Assembly: GCA_046542255.1 (NCBI GenBank)
Contig: JBKHBT010000021.1
Span: 1 to 42,352, forward strand
Direction: 5' to 3'
DNA length: 42,352 nucleotides
Origin: JBKHBT01 sp046542255
GTDB taxonomy: Bacteria; UBP14; UBA6098; JBKHBT01
Shown here: piece by piece, positions 8,193 through 15,689 of the stretch
Layout: every line of letters starts with the position of its first letter
Numbering within the stretch: the stretch's first letter is position 1
Position numbers and translations under genes: made by a program
The notes under the pieces: generated by a model
What the model was told of the DNA's origin: nothing
What the model saw: the letters and a program-made list of their open reading frames with translations, nothing else
Databases searched by the model: none

Positions 8193-9918
8193 CGTTTATT
8201 TCCTTACAAATAGGTATTTTAACAGCAAATATTGTGCCTTTGCCCGGTTTTGAATCGACACAGATATCTCCACCAATAGATGAAATAATTCCATATACTA
8301 CCGGCAAGCCAAGCCCGGTGCCCTGCCCGACATCTTTGGTTGTAAAAAATGGCAGAAAAATCTTCTCTTTAATTTCATCGGTCATACCACAGCCATTGTC
8401 GGAGATTTCGAGTATGACATATTCGCTATCGGAATAGGTTTTAATAGCTATTTCGCCTGAAGGCTTTTCTATTGCCTGTATGGCATTGACTACAAGATTA
8501 ACCAATATCTGATGGATCTGGCCATTATCTATGGTAACCCTTGGTAGATTTTGGGCGAGGTTTTTGGTGAGTTTTATGCCTTCTTTTTGGCATCGTGAAT
8601 TCAAAAAATAAAGGCCATCTTCGATAACAGAATTAATATTGGAACAAATCTTTTGGACTGGTACTTCGCGAGCGAATACAAGCATTTTCTTAACTACTTC
8701 CCTGGCATGGATTGCAGAATCGATAATTCTCTGAAGGTCGGTGTCAATTTCTTCTGGAAGTTTCTCTTCGCTTTTTATTAACTCTGCAAATCCGAGTATG
8801 CTACTGAGCGGTTCATTAAGCTCGTGTGCCACGCCCGCTGCCAATTGGCCGATAGTTGCCAACCTATCGGCATGGCGAAGTTGCTTTTGCAATTCTTCCT
8901 GTTCATTATGCGATTTCCGCCGCTCAAGAATCAGGCCGAGATGATTGGCGATGGTTTCCATCAATTTGCGTTCTTCTCGCAAGAAGACATCCATCTCAAG
9001 CTCCTGATTGCTGCTGATATATGTCAGCTCGACTGTTCCACGTTTTTCGCCATTAACTATTATATCGCTTATTAATTTATGCGGAGACTCGCGAAACTCT
9101 GCGCTTTTATAGCTTTTGCCGTCATAAATTATTCTGGCAGATGCGATTTCGGGATATTGCCAGGCCGGCGGAAGCATCTCGACAACACTTTGAAGCATCT
9201 TATCAAGCTCGATATAGCTCTGCTGCGAAATCTCCGATAGATTGTAAAGACATGTCATCTCTTTGACTCTCTCGCGCAAAGAATACTGAGCACGGCGGTC
9301 GGCGACAGCAAGTCCGAAAGTCTGAGCGAAGGTTGATAAATAAAGGGCTGTATCGGCATCATATTTTTCCTGTTGATGATACTTGATTACAAGCAGGCCT
9401 CGGTTGTGGGCATCTATCTTGAGTGGGATAAAAACGAGACTATGATAATTGCTACCGACTTTGCCCTCGAGAGTGATTTTTCTATCCTGTAATTCAAAAT
9501 CAAAAGTAAACTCATCACGATTGTTTTCGACCCAGATAAGATTACCGTGGATATAACGCTCTTCATTCAATGGATAATGTCCATCGAACATCAATTTCCC
9601 AAGATTTTCTATGCTGGGTTTATTTTTTTTATCAGGTGGAAAATTCGATTTATCGAGAAATTTTTTAGGGTCGAGTATTCGAAAACGATAGGATGTACTG
9701 TTTTGATATCTTGCAATCCATCGATAGAGCAACTTATCGTCCTGTAGCCAGAACTCAGCGGCCGCACATTTGCAAACATTCTGAAGAATTTCGGAAACCT
9801 TTTGCATAAATTCGAGCCTCTTTAGGCCCTGGCTTCCAAATCTCAGAATGCGCAAGGAGCTGTAATAGAAATCATCGAAATTCGAGTCCCAATCCAAATT
9901 TTGGACATCATTTTTCAT
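8182..9918 (-). CDS. GAF-domain sensor histidine kinase
   Basis: Soluble sensor kinase of 578 residues with no transmembrane segment. A first GAF-like domain occupies about 40-210. A second (about 225-330) contains the PAWQYPEIASARI motif seen in many deltaproteobacterial-type kinases. The dimerisation/phosphoacceptor box is VAHELNEP with H365. The ATPase domain shows the N box (LVNLVVNAIQA), DNGCGM, the F box (FFTTK) and GQGTGLGLPVV. No ribosome site precedes the ATG, but a -35/-10 pair ends 6 bases before it, which suggests a leaderless mRNA. It is the cognate kinase of the overlapping NtrC-like regulator. The ligand is unknown. Confidence 0.9.
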   Translation of the reverse strand: MKNDVQNLDWDSNFDDFYYSSLRILRFGSQGLKRLEFMQKVSEILQNVCKCAAAEFWLQDDKLLYRWIARYQNSTSYRFRILDPKKFLDKSNFPPDKKNKPSIENLGKLMFDGHYPLNEERYIHGNLIWVENNRDEFTFDFELQDRKITLEGKVGSNYHSLVFIPLKIDAHNRGLLVIKYHQQEKYDADTALYLSTFAQTFGLAVADRRAQYSLRERVKEMTCLYNLSEISQQSYIELDKMLQSVVEMLPPAWQYPEIASARIIYDGKSYKSAEFRESPHKLISDIIVNGEKRGTVELTYISSNQELEMDVFLREERKLMETIANHLGLILERRKSHNEQEELQKQLRHADRLATIGQLAAGVAHELNEPLSSILGFAELIKSEEKLPEEIDTDLQRIIDSAIHAREVVKKMLVFAREVPVQKICSNINSVIEDGLYFLNSRCQKEGIKLTKNLAQNLPRVTIDNGQIHQILVNLVVNAIQAIEKPSGEIAIKTYSDSEYVILEISDNGCGMTDEIKEKIFLPFFTTKDVGQGTGLGLPVVYGIISSIGGDICVDSKPGKGTIFAVKIPICKEINDER

Positions 9919-9924
9919 GTTAAT

Positions 9925-9952
9925 AATTTAACAAGCGTTATTACAGAGTCAA
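9925..9952 (-). promoter_or_regulatory. Candidate leaderless promoter of the GAF kinase
   Basis: Minus strand TTGACT (9952-9947), 16 bases, TAAATT (9930-9925), then only 6 bases to the ATG at 9918. Transcription would begin at or next to the start codon. This agrees with the missing ribosome site. Confidence 0.4.
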
Positions 9953-10107
9953 GAAGTATATTTGGAGTTTGCTTTGTTGGTAGTATTTTTTATTAGTAGG
10001 TATAGTAAAAGCGCCTGTTCTAAGTTTTAGGGATTATCGATCCGAAAAGCAAAATTATAAGCCTTTACATTGCTCTGACGGAACAATATTATTATCAATA
10101 TATTGGC

Positions 10108-10135
10108 TTGACAAAGCAAAATTTAGTATTATATT
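10108..10135 (+). promoter_or_regulatory. Promoter of the DUF4143 ATPase gene
   Basis: Consensus TTGACA (10108-10113), a 16-base spacer and TATATT (10130-10135), about 27 bases upstream of the ATG at 10162. Confidence 0.55.
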
Positions 10136-10161
10136 TTGTTATTGCAAGGCAAAGGAGATAT

Positions 10162-11424
10162 ATGATAGATAAAAAGAGCCTCAATGATGTCCTATTATTA
10201 CAAAACAAACAAATAGAAAAAAATATCACTGAACGAGACATAAAAAGCAAAATTGAAGAATATAAAGATACGCCATTTATAATAATAATAACCGGGATAA
10301 GGCGTGGCGGAAAATCGACAGTACTTCACGATATTAGAAATGATGATTGCTACTATGTGAATTTCGATGATGAAAGGCTTTTTGATTTCGATATCGCTGA
10401 TTTCCAGACATTGTATGAAGCTTTGATCGAGCTTTTCGGAGCAAAAAGCATCTTTATCTTCGATGAGATCCAAAATGTCAAAGGCTGGGAAAGATTTGTA
10501 CGGAGACTCTATAATAGCGGCAAAAAGATATATGTTACCGGTTCTAATAGTTCGCTTCTCAGCAAAGAAATGGGAACCCATCTCACAGGTAGAAATATTG
10601 CTTTAGAACTATTTCCTTTCAATTTCCGTGAATATCTTCGTTACCATAATAAAGAAATCGATCCTGAAAGCCAATTTACATCGCTCGAAAAAAGTGAAAT
10701 CAGGAATCTATTCAAAAAATATCTTGAAAGCGGTGGTTTTCCCGAATATTTGATAACCGAAAAGCCAGAATATCTCAAAAATCTTTATGAAAACATTCTC
10801 TATCGCGATATAATTGTCCGACATAGAATCCGTGATGAACATGCCATAAAGACAGTCGCAAATTATGCAGCGAGCAATATCGGCAAGGAGATAAGTTTCA
10901 ATAAACTTCGCAAAATGACAGGCCAGAGTAGCGCAACGACAATAAAGCAATACTTCAATTTCCTCGAAGACTCGTATTTGATATTCCTTCTTCCCAGATT
11001 TAGTTATTCATACAAAAAACAGGTCTATTACAATAAAAAGCTCTATTTCATCGATCCCGTCCTGGCAAAAATTATAGGTTTTCGATTTAGCGAAGATAGT
11101 GGCAGAATTCTCGAAAATACAGTTTTCCTGAATCTTAGGCAATTCCATAGTGAGATATTTTTCCATAAGGATCAGCATGAATGTGATTTTCTAGTTAAAC
11201 AAGGCAATGAGATATCCAAAGCATTTCAGGTCTGCTGGGATATTAACGATCAGAATCGGAAAAGAGAGATAGCAGGTATTCAAGAAGCCATGCAAAACTA
11301 TAATCTTGAAAAAGGATATATAATTACTTACGAACAAGAAGATAAAGTAAAAATAAATGGAAAGAATGTATTTCTAATTCCTGCCTGGAAATGGCTTTTG
11401 GAATATCATCATGAAAGTGATTAA
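10162..11424 (+). CDS. AAA ATPase with C-terminal DUF4143 nuclease-like domain
   Basis: A 420-residue protein of the widespread AAA_14/DUF4143 family. Walker A is GIRRGGKST at about residues 45-53, Walker B is IFIFDEIQNV, and the sensor region is KIYVTGSNSSLL. The C-terminal half ends in a PD-(D/E)xK-like core (ECDFLV, then FQVCWDI). Members are strain-variable and often isolated single genes; their biological role is not established. The start is placed at ATG 10162 because AAAGGAGA precedes it; an upstream GTG at 10108 overlaps the -35 box. It stands alone, divergent from the kinase and convergent with the phosphorylase gene. Confidence 0.85.
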   Translation: MIDKKSLNDVLLLQNKQIEKNITERDIKSKIEEYKDTPFIIIITGIRRGGKSTVLHDIRNDDCYYVNFDDERLFDFDIADFQTLYEALIELFGAKSIFIFDEIQNVKGWERFVRRLYNSGKKIYVTGSNSSLLSKEMGTHLTGRNIALELFPFNFREYLRYHNKEIDPESQFTSLEKSEIRNLFKKYLESGGFPEYLITEKPEYLKNLYENILYRDIIVRHRIRDEHAIKTVANYAASNIGKEISFNKLRKMTGQSSATTIKQYFNFLEDSYLIFLLPRFSYSYKKQVYYNKKLYFIDPVLAKIIGFRFSEDSGRILENTVFLNLRQFHSEIFFHKDQHECDFLVKQGNEISKAFQVCWDINDQNRKREIAGIQEAMQNYNLEKGYIITYEQEDKVKINGKNVFLIPAWKWLLEYHHESD

Positions 11425-11462
11425 TCTTTTATTCTATAATATTTTTAATATCAGGCACCCTA

Positions 11463-12230
11463 TTATACACAATAATCAATAATCATCCTAAGTAACTTAA
11501 GCGATGCCTTCCTCGCCTCCTGAAGCACCTCATCGTGATTCGCCTCTTCCATCTGTGCGGCTACATTGGTTACAACGGCGAAAGACATCCATTCCAGGCC
11601 TTGCATTCTTCGCATGGCAAATATCTCCGGCGCAGTGGACATCGATGCTAAATCTGCCCCAAGCTCGCGAATCATCTCGACTTCGGCATTGGTTTCATAG
11701 GTAGGGCCAAGTAATGCCATAAGAATTCCTCGCCTGAGGTTAATGCCGTTTTTCAATGCAATCTCGGCCATATCAGGCGCATGGAAATTAGAAATATCCT
11801 CGCGGCTGATAGATGGCAAAGGCATAATATTCTGCATATCGATATAATCGACGACCTGAACAATATCGCCAACACTGAAATATGGATTAACTGAACCGGC
11901 ACTGCATGTAACAATCCCTTTCCTAGCGCCGAGTTCATAGGAAAGCCTGTGTGCGAATGTGATGTCCTCTGGCCTAACGCCCTCATAGAAATGTTTTCTG
12001 CCGCGGAAAAATATAATCTCCGATTTAGGGTCGAAAGAAGCAAGCCCGGAATGGCCTGCTACTGTAATAGGAGGCATATTCGGAATATCTTCATATTCGA
12101 TATCTATTGTATCGAGTCCGAGTTGGCCGAATAAATCACCATGCCCGGAACCCAAAACGACGAAGCATTGTGGTTCTATGTTTTTTTCTCGTAAATAATC
12201 AGCAGCCTTAATAACTTTTGAATCGATCAT
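11463..12230 (-). CDS. Purine nucleoside phosphorylase, trimeric PNP/MTAP family
   Basis: Cytoplasmic purine salvage enzyme that splits purine nucleosides with phosphate into base and ribose 1-phosphate. Visible family motifs are LGSGHGD near residue 26 (phosphate loop, usually GSGLG), GHSG, GRKHFYEG, TCSAGSVNPYFSVGD and LGPTYETNAEVEMIRELGA followed by SMSTAPE. VVTNVAA carries the purine-contacting Asn. At 255 residues it is slightly shorter than the usual 265-290, mainly at the N-terminus. The start follows GAGG with a short spacer. It is divergent from trxB, and a good promoter lies between the two. MTAP versus PNP specificity is not decidable by eye. Confidence 0.88.
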   Translation of the reverse strand: MIDSKVIKAADYLREKNIEPQCFVVLGSGHGDLFGQLGLDTIDIEYEDIPNMPPITVAGHSGLASFDPKSEIIFFRGRKHFYEGVRPEDITFAHRLSYELGARKGIVTCSAGSVNPYFSVGDIVQVVDYIDMQNIMPLPSISREDISNFHAPDMAEIALKNGINLRRGILMALLGPTYETNAEVEMIRELGADLASMSTAPEIFAMRRMQGLEWMSFAVVTNVAAQMEEANHDEVLQEARKASLKLLRMIIDYCV

Positions 12231-12270
12231 GTCAAACCTCGTGAAAAATTTAATTTATTTCCATATTTAA

Positions 12271-12298
12271 TATATAGTATAAATTACAAATGAGTCAA
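12271..12298 (-). promoter_or_regulatory. Promoter of the purine nucleoside phosphorylase gene
   Basis: Minus strand TTGACT (12298-12293), 16-base spacer, TATATA (12276-12271), about 40 bases ahead of the start. Confidence 0.5.
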
Positions 12299-12306
12299 AA
12301 GTTAAT

Positions 12307-12334
12307 TTGATATTTTACGATATTTATTTATATT
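12307..12334 (+). promoter_or_regulatory. Promoter of the thioredoxin reductase gene
   Basis: TTGATA (12307-12312), 16-base spacer, TATATT (12329-12334), with the start codon about 33 bases downstream behind AAAGGAG. It sits back to back with the phosphorylase promoter. Confidence 0.4.
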
Positions 12335-12366
12335 AAAATATTATCAATGAATCGAAAGGAGTAATA

Positions 12367-13290
12367 ATGAGGAAATTGGAACTTGCAATATTAGGTGCAG
12401 GCCCTGCCGGAATCACCGCAGGAATCTATGCAAAGCGCGCCGGAATCGATTTCGCTATTATCGAAAAGGAGCCAATAAGCGGCCTTATCACTAATACGAT
12501 GGATCTCGAGAACTATCCAGGTTTTCCCGAGCCGCAAACGGGGAACGAGCTTATGGAGAAATTCAAAAAGCAATTGGAAAATCTTGGCACAACTATAGAG
12601 ATGGCTACTGTCGAAAAAATCGAAAAGGATGGCGATGGCTACAAAGTCAAGCTCGATAATGATGAAATCCATGCCAGAACTATAATTATTTCCACCGGCT
12701 CGAGAATCCGTCCGCTGGGAATTCCAGACGAGGAGAAATATATCGGCCGTGGAATAAGCTACTGCGCGACATGTGATGGCCCGCTCTATTCCGGCAAGAA
12801 AATTGCAATCGTTGGCACAGGCAATTCTGGAATTCAGGAAGGGCTTTTCCTATTGAAATTTGTTGGCCATATCGACTATATCGAGATGCTTCCTAATATG
12901 ATAGCGGAACAGATTCTTCAGGACAGAATCGCCAAACATGATAATGTCGATTTTCACCTTTCTAATAAAATCACGAAAATCGAGGGCGACCCGTTTGTCG
13001 AGAAGGTTACGATAGAGAATGTAGAGACTGGCGATGAGAAGACGTTGGAAGTCGATGGCATCTTTGTCTTTATCGGCTATCTACCAAATACAAAATGCTT
13101 CGAAGGCACTGTCGAACTCGATAAAAAAGGCTATATCATCGCAGATCACGATACACTGGGAACATCGGCTCCGGGGATTTTTGCTGCCGGAGATGTCAGG
13201 CATAAGAGGCTCAGGCAGGTAGCAACAGCAGTGGGTGATGGTGCAAATGCTGTATTTTCTGTGCAGCATTATCTCGAGAATCTCGATTAA
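12367..13290 (+). CDS. trxB: Thioredoxin reductase-like FAD flavoprotein
   Basis: Low-molecular-weight thioredoxin reductase fold, 307 residues. The FAD site is LGAGPAGITAGIYA (9-22) and the redox pair is C133-A-T-C136 in SYCATCDGP. A second dinucleotide loop VGTGNSG follows, and the C-terminus has GIFAAGDV and the RQVATAVGDGANA helix. The segment that should hold the NADPH 2'-phosphate motif HRRxxxR instead reads IEMLPNMIAEQILQDR. The electron donor may therefore be NADH or ferredoxin rather than NADPH. AAAGGAG precedes the ATG. It presumably reduces thioredoxin, whose gene is not in the window. Confidence 0.88.
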   Translation: MRKLELAILGAGPAGITAGIYAKRAGIDFAIIEKEPISGLITNTMDLENYPGFPEPQTGNELMEKFKKQLENLGTTIEMATVEKIEKDGDGYKVKLDNDEIHARTIIISTGSRIRPLGIPDEEKYIGRGISYCATCDGPLYSGKKIAIVGTGNSGIQEGLFLLKFVGHIDYIEMLPNMIAEQILQDRIAKHDNVDFHLSNKITKIEGDPFVEKVTIENVETGDEKTLEVDGIFVFIGYLPNTKCFEGTVELDKKGYIIADHDTLGTSAPGIFAAGDVRHKRLRQVATAVGDGANAVFSVQHYLENLD

Positions 13291-13426
13291 AGATGGCTGA
13301 TTTTTTTCGAGAACTTTACCGGATTTGATTAATATATTTTTTCTATTTTATTTAATTCGGCTCATGCCGATTTATTTGATGTAAACTCTTGCGTAAGTCG
13401 TAAAAGTGATATATTTTTGGGGGTAA

Positions 13427-15034
13427 ATGGGCGAAACCGAGAAACTACATATTTTCGATAAACTTGCTGATGAGATCGGCGAGCGCAAAACAATATCCAA
13501 GAAACAATTGGATGAGATTATAAAGTACAATAAATGGGAATTCGAGCCTGGCGAGGTGGAGGATTTCCTTACTGCGCACGATATTGTGCTTCTCGAGGAT
13601 AAAAAGAAGCGCCGTTCACGTGGGCCGGGAAGCAATGTATGGCTCTATTCCCAGGAGCTTTCCAGAGTAAAAATCCTAAGCCGCGAAGAAGAACTTAAAA
13701 CGGCATACAAAATGCGAGCCGCTCTTCATGGCATGCTTTCGCTTATCCCCGTAACGACCGTTACCATACAAAGATTTATCGATCTTTCTCGTGAACCAGA
13801 ATTCTATACGCAATTTCGGCTTGCACCAGATGATTCCATTGATAAGCATTCGCAAAGCGATACTCTCATTATAATGGAAAGAATCGCCGATAACCTCAAT
13901 GAAATCAAGCAACTTCGCGGTGATGAGCGAAAACTGTATATCGAAAATATACAAAAAGACATGAAGATGCTTCAACCAACTTTCAAGGTATTTGATCGTA
14001 TGGAAGTGGTCTTCGAAAAGCTGGCTAATAGGCTAAATGAAAACAAAGTAATGAGAAAGACCATTGCAAATATAACCGGAAAAGACCCGGAAGAGTTTGA
14101 CACAGAGCCATTTCAGAAGCGAAAAATCATCGATGATTCAGTCGCTGAGATGTTCCATATAAAGGATATTCTCAAGCACGAGGCATTTAAGACCTATCAT
14201 CGTTGGGACCGATGGCGGAAGCAGCTCGAGCTGATATCACTGGTCGAGCCATCGAAATTGCTCGAAAAAATTAGCCAATATCGCCAGTATATGGATAAAT
14301 ATCAGACAGCAAAGAGGAAACTTGTCGAAGGAAATGTTCGCCTCGTTATGAATATTGCCAAGAATTATGCCGGCTACGGTGTCGATTATCTCGACCTGGT
14401 TCAGGAAGGCAACCATGCGCTTTTGAATGCCGTAGAACGTTTCGATCCCGATCGCGGTTACCGACTTGCAACATATACTATCTGGTGGATTCGTCAGGGA
14501 ATCATGCAGCTTATTGCGAGGCAATCCCGAAGCATTCGAATACCGACTTATGTCATTTCCTGGGTCAGGCGTTTTGGAGCGGCAAGGCGCACGCTTCGTA
14601 ATCAACTCGGCAGGCCGCCGAATGAGAAAGAACTTTCGGAAGAGCTGGATATTCCCGAAGATAAAATCCGTGAATTCACGCAGGCTATGAGAGGAGAAGT
14701 ATCTCTGGATAGCCCGATATCCTCAAGCGATGACAGGACATTAGAGGAAGTAATTGAAGACAATCATGCCGATTCTCCGGTAATGATGTTAAACCTCAAT
14801 ATGATACAGAAGGAGCTTAGAAAAGTTCTTTCGACACTTTCTCCCAAGGAAGCCAAAGTTCTCACGCTTCGTTTCGGCCTGGAGGATAACTTCCCGAGAA
14901 CGCTTAATGAAATCGGAGAAATCTTCGGCCTTTCAAGAGAGCGAATAAGACAAATCGAAGGCAAAGCATTAAAGAAACTACGCTCACCGCAATACCTCAG
15001 CCAATTAGGTGCATATTTCCATTCAGAAGAATAA
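13427..15034 (+). CDS. rpoD: Major RNA polymerase sigma factor (sigma-70 family)
   Basis: A 535-residue primary-type sigma factor. The N-terminus resembles region 1.1 (KQLDEIIKYN, EVEDFLTAHDIVLLED). Region 1.2 follows (about 75-100, ILSREEELKTAYKMRAAL), then a long nonconserved insert as in proteobacterial RpoD. Regions 2.1-2.4 include LRQ-type helices ending in TYTIWWIRQGIMQLIARQSR and SIRIPTYV. Region 3 follows, then region 4.2 with TLNEIGEIFGLSRERIRQIEGKALKKLR. The region 2.4 and 4.2 sequences are those that read -10 and -35 elements. GGGGG lies 3 bases ahead of the ATG, a short spacing. A hairpin terminator follows at once, so the gene ends its transcript. Confidence 0.92.
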   Translation: MGETEKLHIFDKLADEIGERKTISKKQLDEIIKYNKWEFEPGEVEDFLTAHDIVLLEDKKKRRSRGPGSNVWLYSQELSRVKILSREEELKTAYKMRAALHGMLSLIPVTTVTIQRFIDLSREPEFYTQFRLAPDDSIDKHSQSDTLIIMERIADNLNEIKQLRGDERKLYIENIQKDMKMLQPTFKVFDRMEVVFEKLANRLNENKVMRKTIANITGKDPEEFDTEPFQKRKIIDDSVAEMFHIKDILKHEAFKTYHRWDRWRKQLELISLVEPSKLLEKISQYRQYMDKYQTAKRKLVEGNVRLVMNIAKNYAGYGVDYLDLVQEGNHALLNAVERFDPDRGYRLATYTIWWIRQGIMQLIARQSRSIRIPTYVISWVRRFGAARRTLRNQLGRPPNEKELSEELDIPEDKIREFTQAMRGEVSLDSPISSSDDRTLEEVIEDNHADSPVMMLNLNMIQKELRKVLSTLSPKEAKVLTLRFGLEDNFPRTLNEIGEIFGLSRERIRQIEGKALKKLRSPQYLSQLGAYFHSEE

Positions 15035-15036
15035 TT

Positions 15037-15059
15037 CATCGACTTGGTGATGCTTTTTT
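15037..15059 (+). terminator. Rho-independent terminator of rpoD
   Basis: Three bases past the stop codon, CATCGAC pairs with GTGATG with one bulge around a short loop (15037-15052). It is followed by six T (15054-15059). Confidence 0.65.
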
Positions 15060-15373
15060 ATAATTACTTCGTTTCTGTATTATCCGAATGTAAAACTTCC
15101 TATTTGCACAAATATTAAGAAACTTATAGATTTTAAACCTATAACCTAAATATTGATATTAAGCAGCTAATTAAACAAGGCTACTGCCTTTGAACCGAAG
15201 CTCCTTGGAGTTTTGGCATCGAGAGTAATGGGCATGTCTAATTAGTACTGAATATTACAATTTAGATTAAAGGTTCCAAAGCGATAAATTTCTTAATATT
15301 CTGAAGATAGGTAAATTTACATCCCGATAAAATAGAATCGAATTAAACATAATATCCCTTGAAATCATCCAAA
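15060..15373. other. Intergenic stretch with a GC-richer structured patch
   Basis: No protein gene is supportable. Most of the stretch is AT-rich, but 15185-15285 stands out. It can form a 9-bp hairpin with two G-T pairs (CCGAAGCTC at 15195-15203 with GAGTTTTGG at 15208-15216). Alternatively CTTTGAACC (15188-15196) can pair with GGTTCCAAAG (15272-15281, one bulge), closing a loop of about 75 bases. The two pairings share CC 15195-15196. This could be a small RNA, but nothing identifies a known family. Confidence 0.25.
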
Positions 15374-15473
15374 GCGCTGTGCTGAGCATGCCGAAGTGCG
15401 CTGTGCTGAGCATGCCGAAGTGCGCTGTGCTGAGCATGCCGAAGTGCGCTGTGCTGAGCATGCCGAAGTGCGC
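15374..15473. repeat. 24-bp tandem repeat, four identical units
   Basis: Four exact copies of a 24-base unit beginning GCGCTGTGCTGAGCATGCCG and ending AAGT (15374-15469), plus a trailing GCGC. It is GC-rich in an AT-rich gap and contains the palindrome GCATGC. Because 24 is a multiple of three, an apparent reading frame repeating AHFGMLST runs through it on the minus strand. That frame has no other sign of being a gene. Confidence 0.9.
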
Positions 15474-15502
15474 AATAATTGAGACTGTTGTGATAGTTAA
15501 TG

Positions 15503-15568
15503 AAAAAGGTTTTATGGTTGTTTTAGCAGTTAAATAGTATGACAATGCGCAAACATACCCATTGCCTG
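15503..15568 (+). repeat. Dispersed element copy 3 (partial, degenerate)
   Basis: Right half only: AAAAAGGTTTTATGGTTG, then TAGTATGACAATGCGCAAAC and CCCATTGCCTG. The left CTCTTTTAAAGCC end is missing. The 24-bp tandem array lies just where the left half would be. Confidence 0.6.
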
Positions 15569-15655
15569 ATGATGAAATATTATTGCTCTAAGATAGCAAA
15601 TCAAAAGCCAATTTCAATAAAAATTGCCTTAAATATGAAAATCGCGAATGTTTTA

Positions 15656-15683
15656 TTGCTTTTTTGTTAAAAATGCTTAAAAT
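15656..15683 (+). promoter_or_regulatory. Candidate leaderless promoter of the PorE-like gene
   Basis: TTGCTT (15656-15661), 16-base spacer, TAAAAT (15678-15683), then 6 bases to the ATG at 15690. No ribosome site is present. Confidence 0.35.
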
Positions 15684-15689
15684 AAGTAC

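Noticed and set aside
10108..10161. Upstream GTG start for the DUF4143 ATPase
   Set aside because: It lies within the -35 box of a good promoter, and the ATG at 10162 has AAAGGAGA in front.
15267..15545. Minus-strand reading frame encoding repeated AHFGMLST units
   Set aside because: It is created by the 24-bp tandem DNA repeat (24 is divisible by 3). It has no ribosome site, no recognisable domain and lies in a repeat-rich gap.
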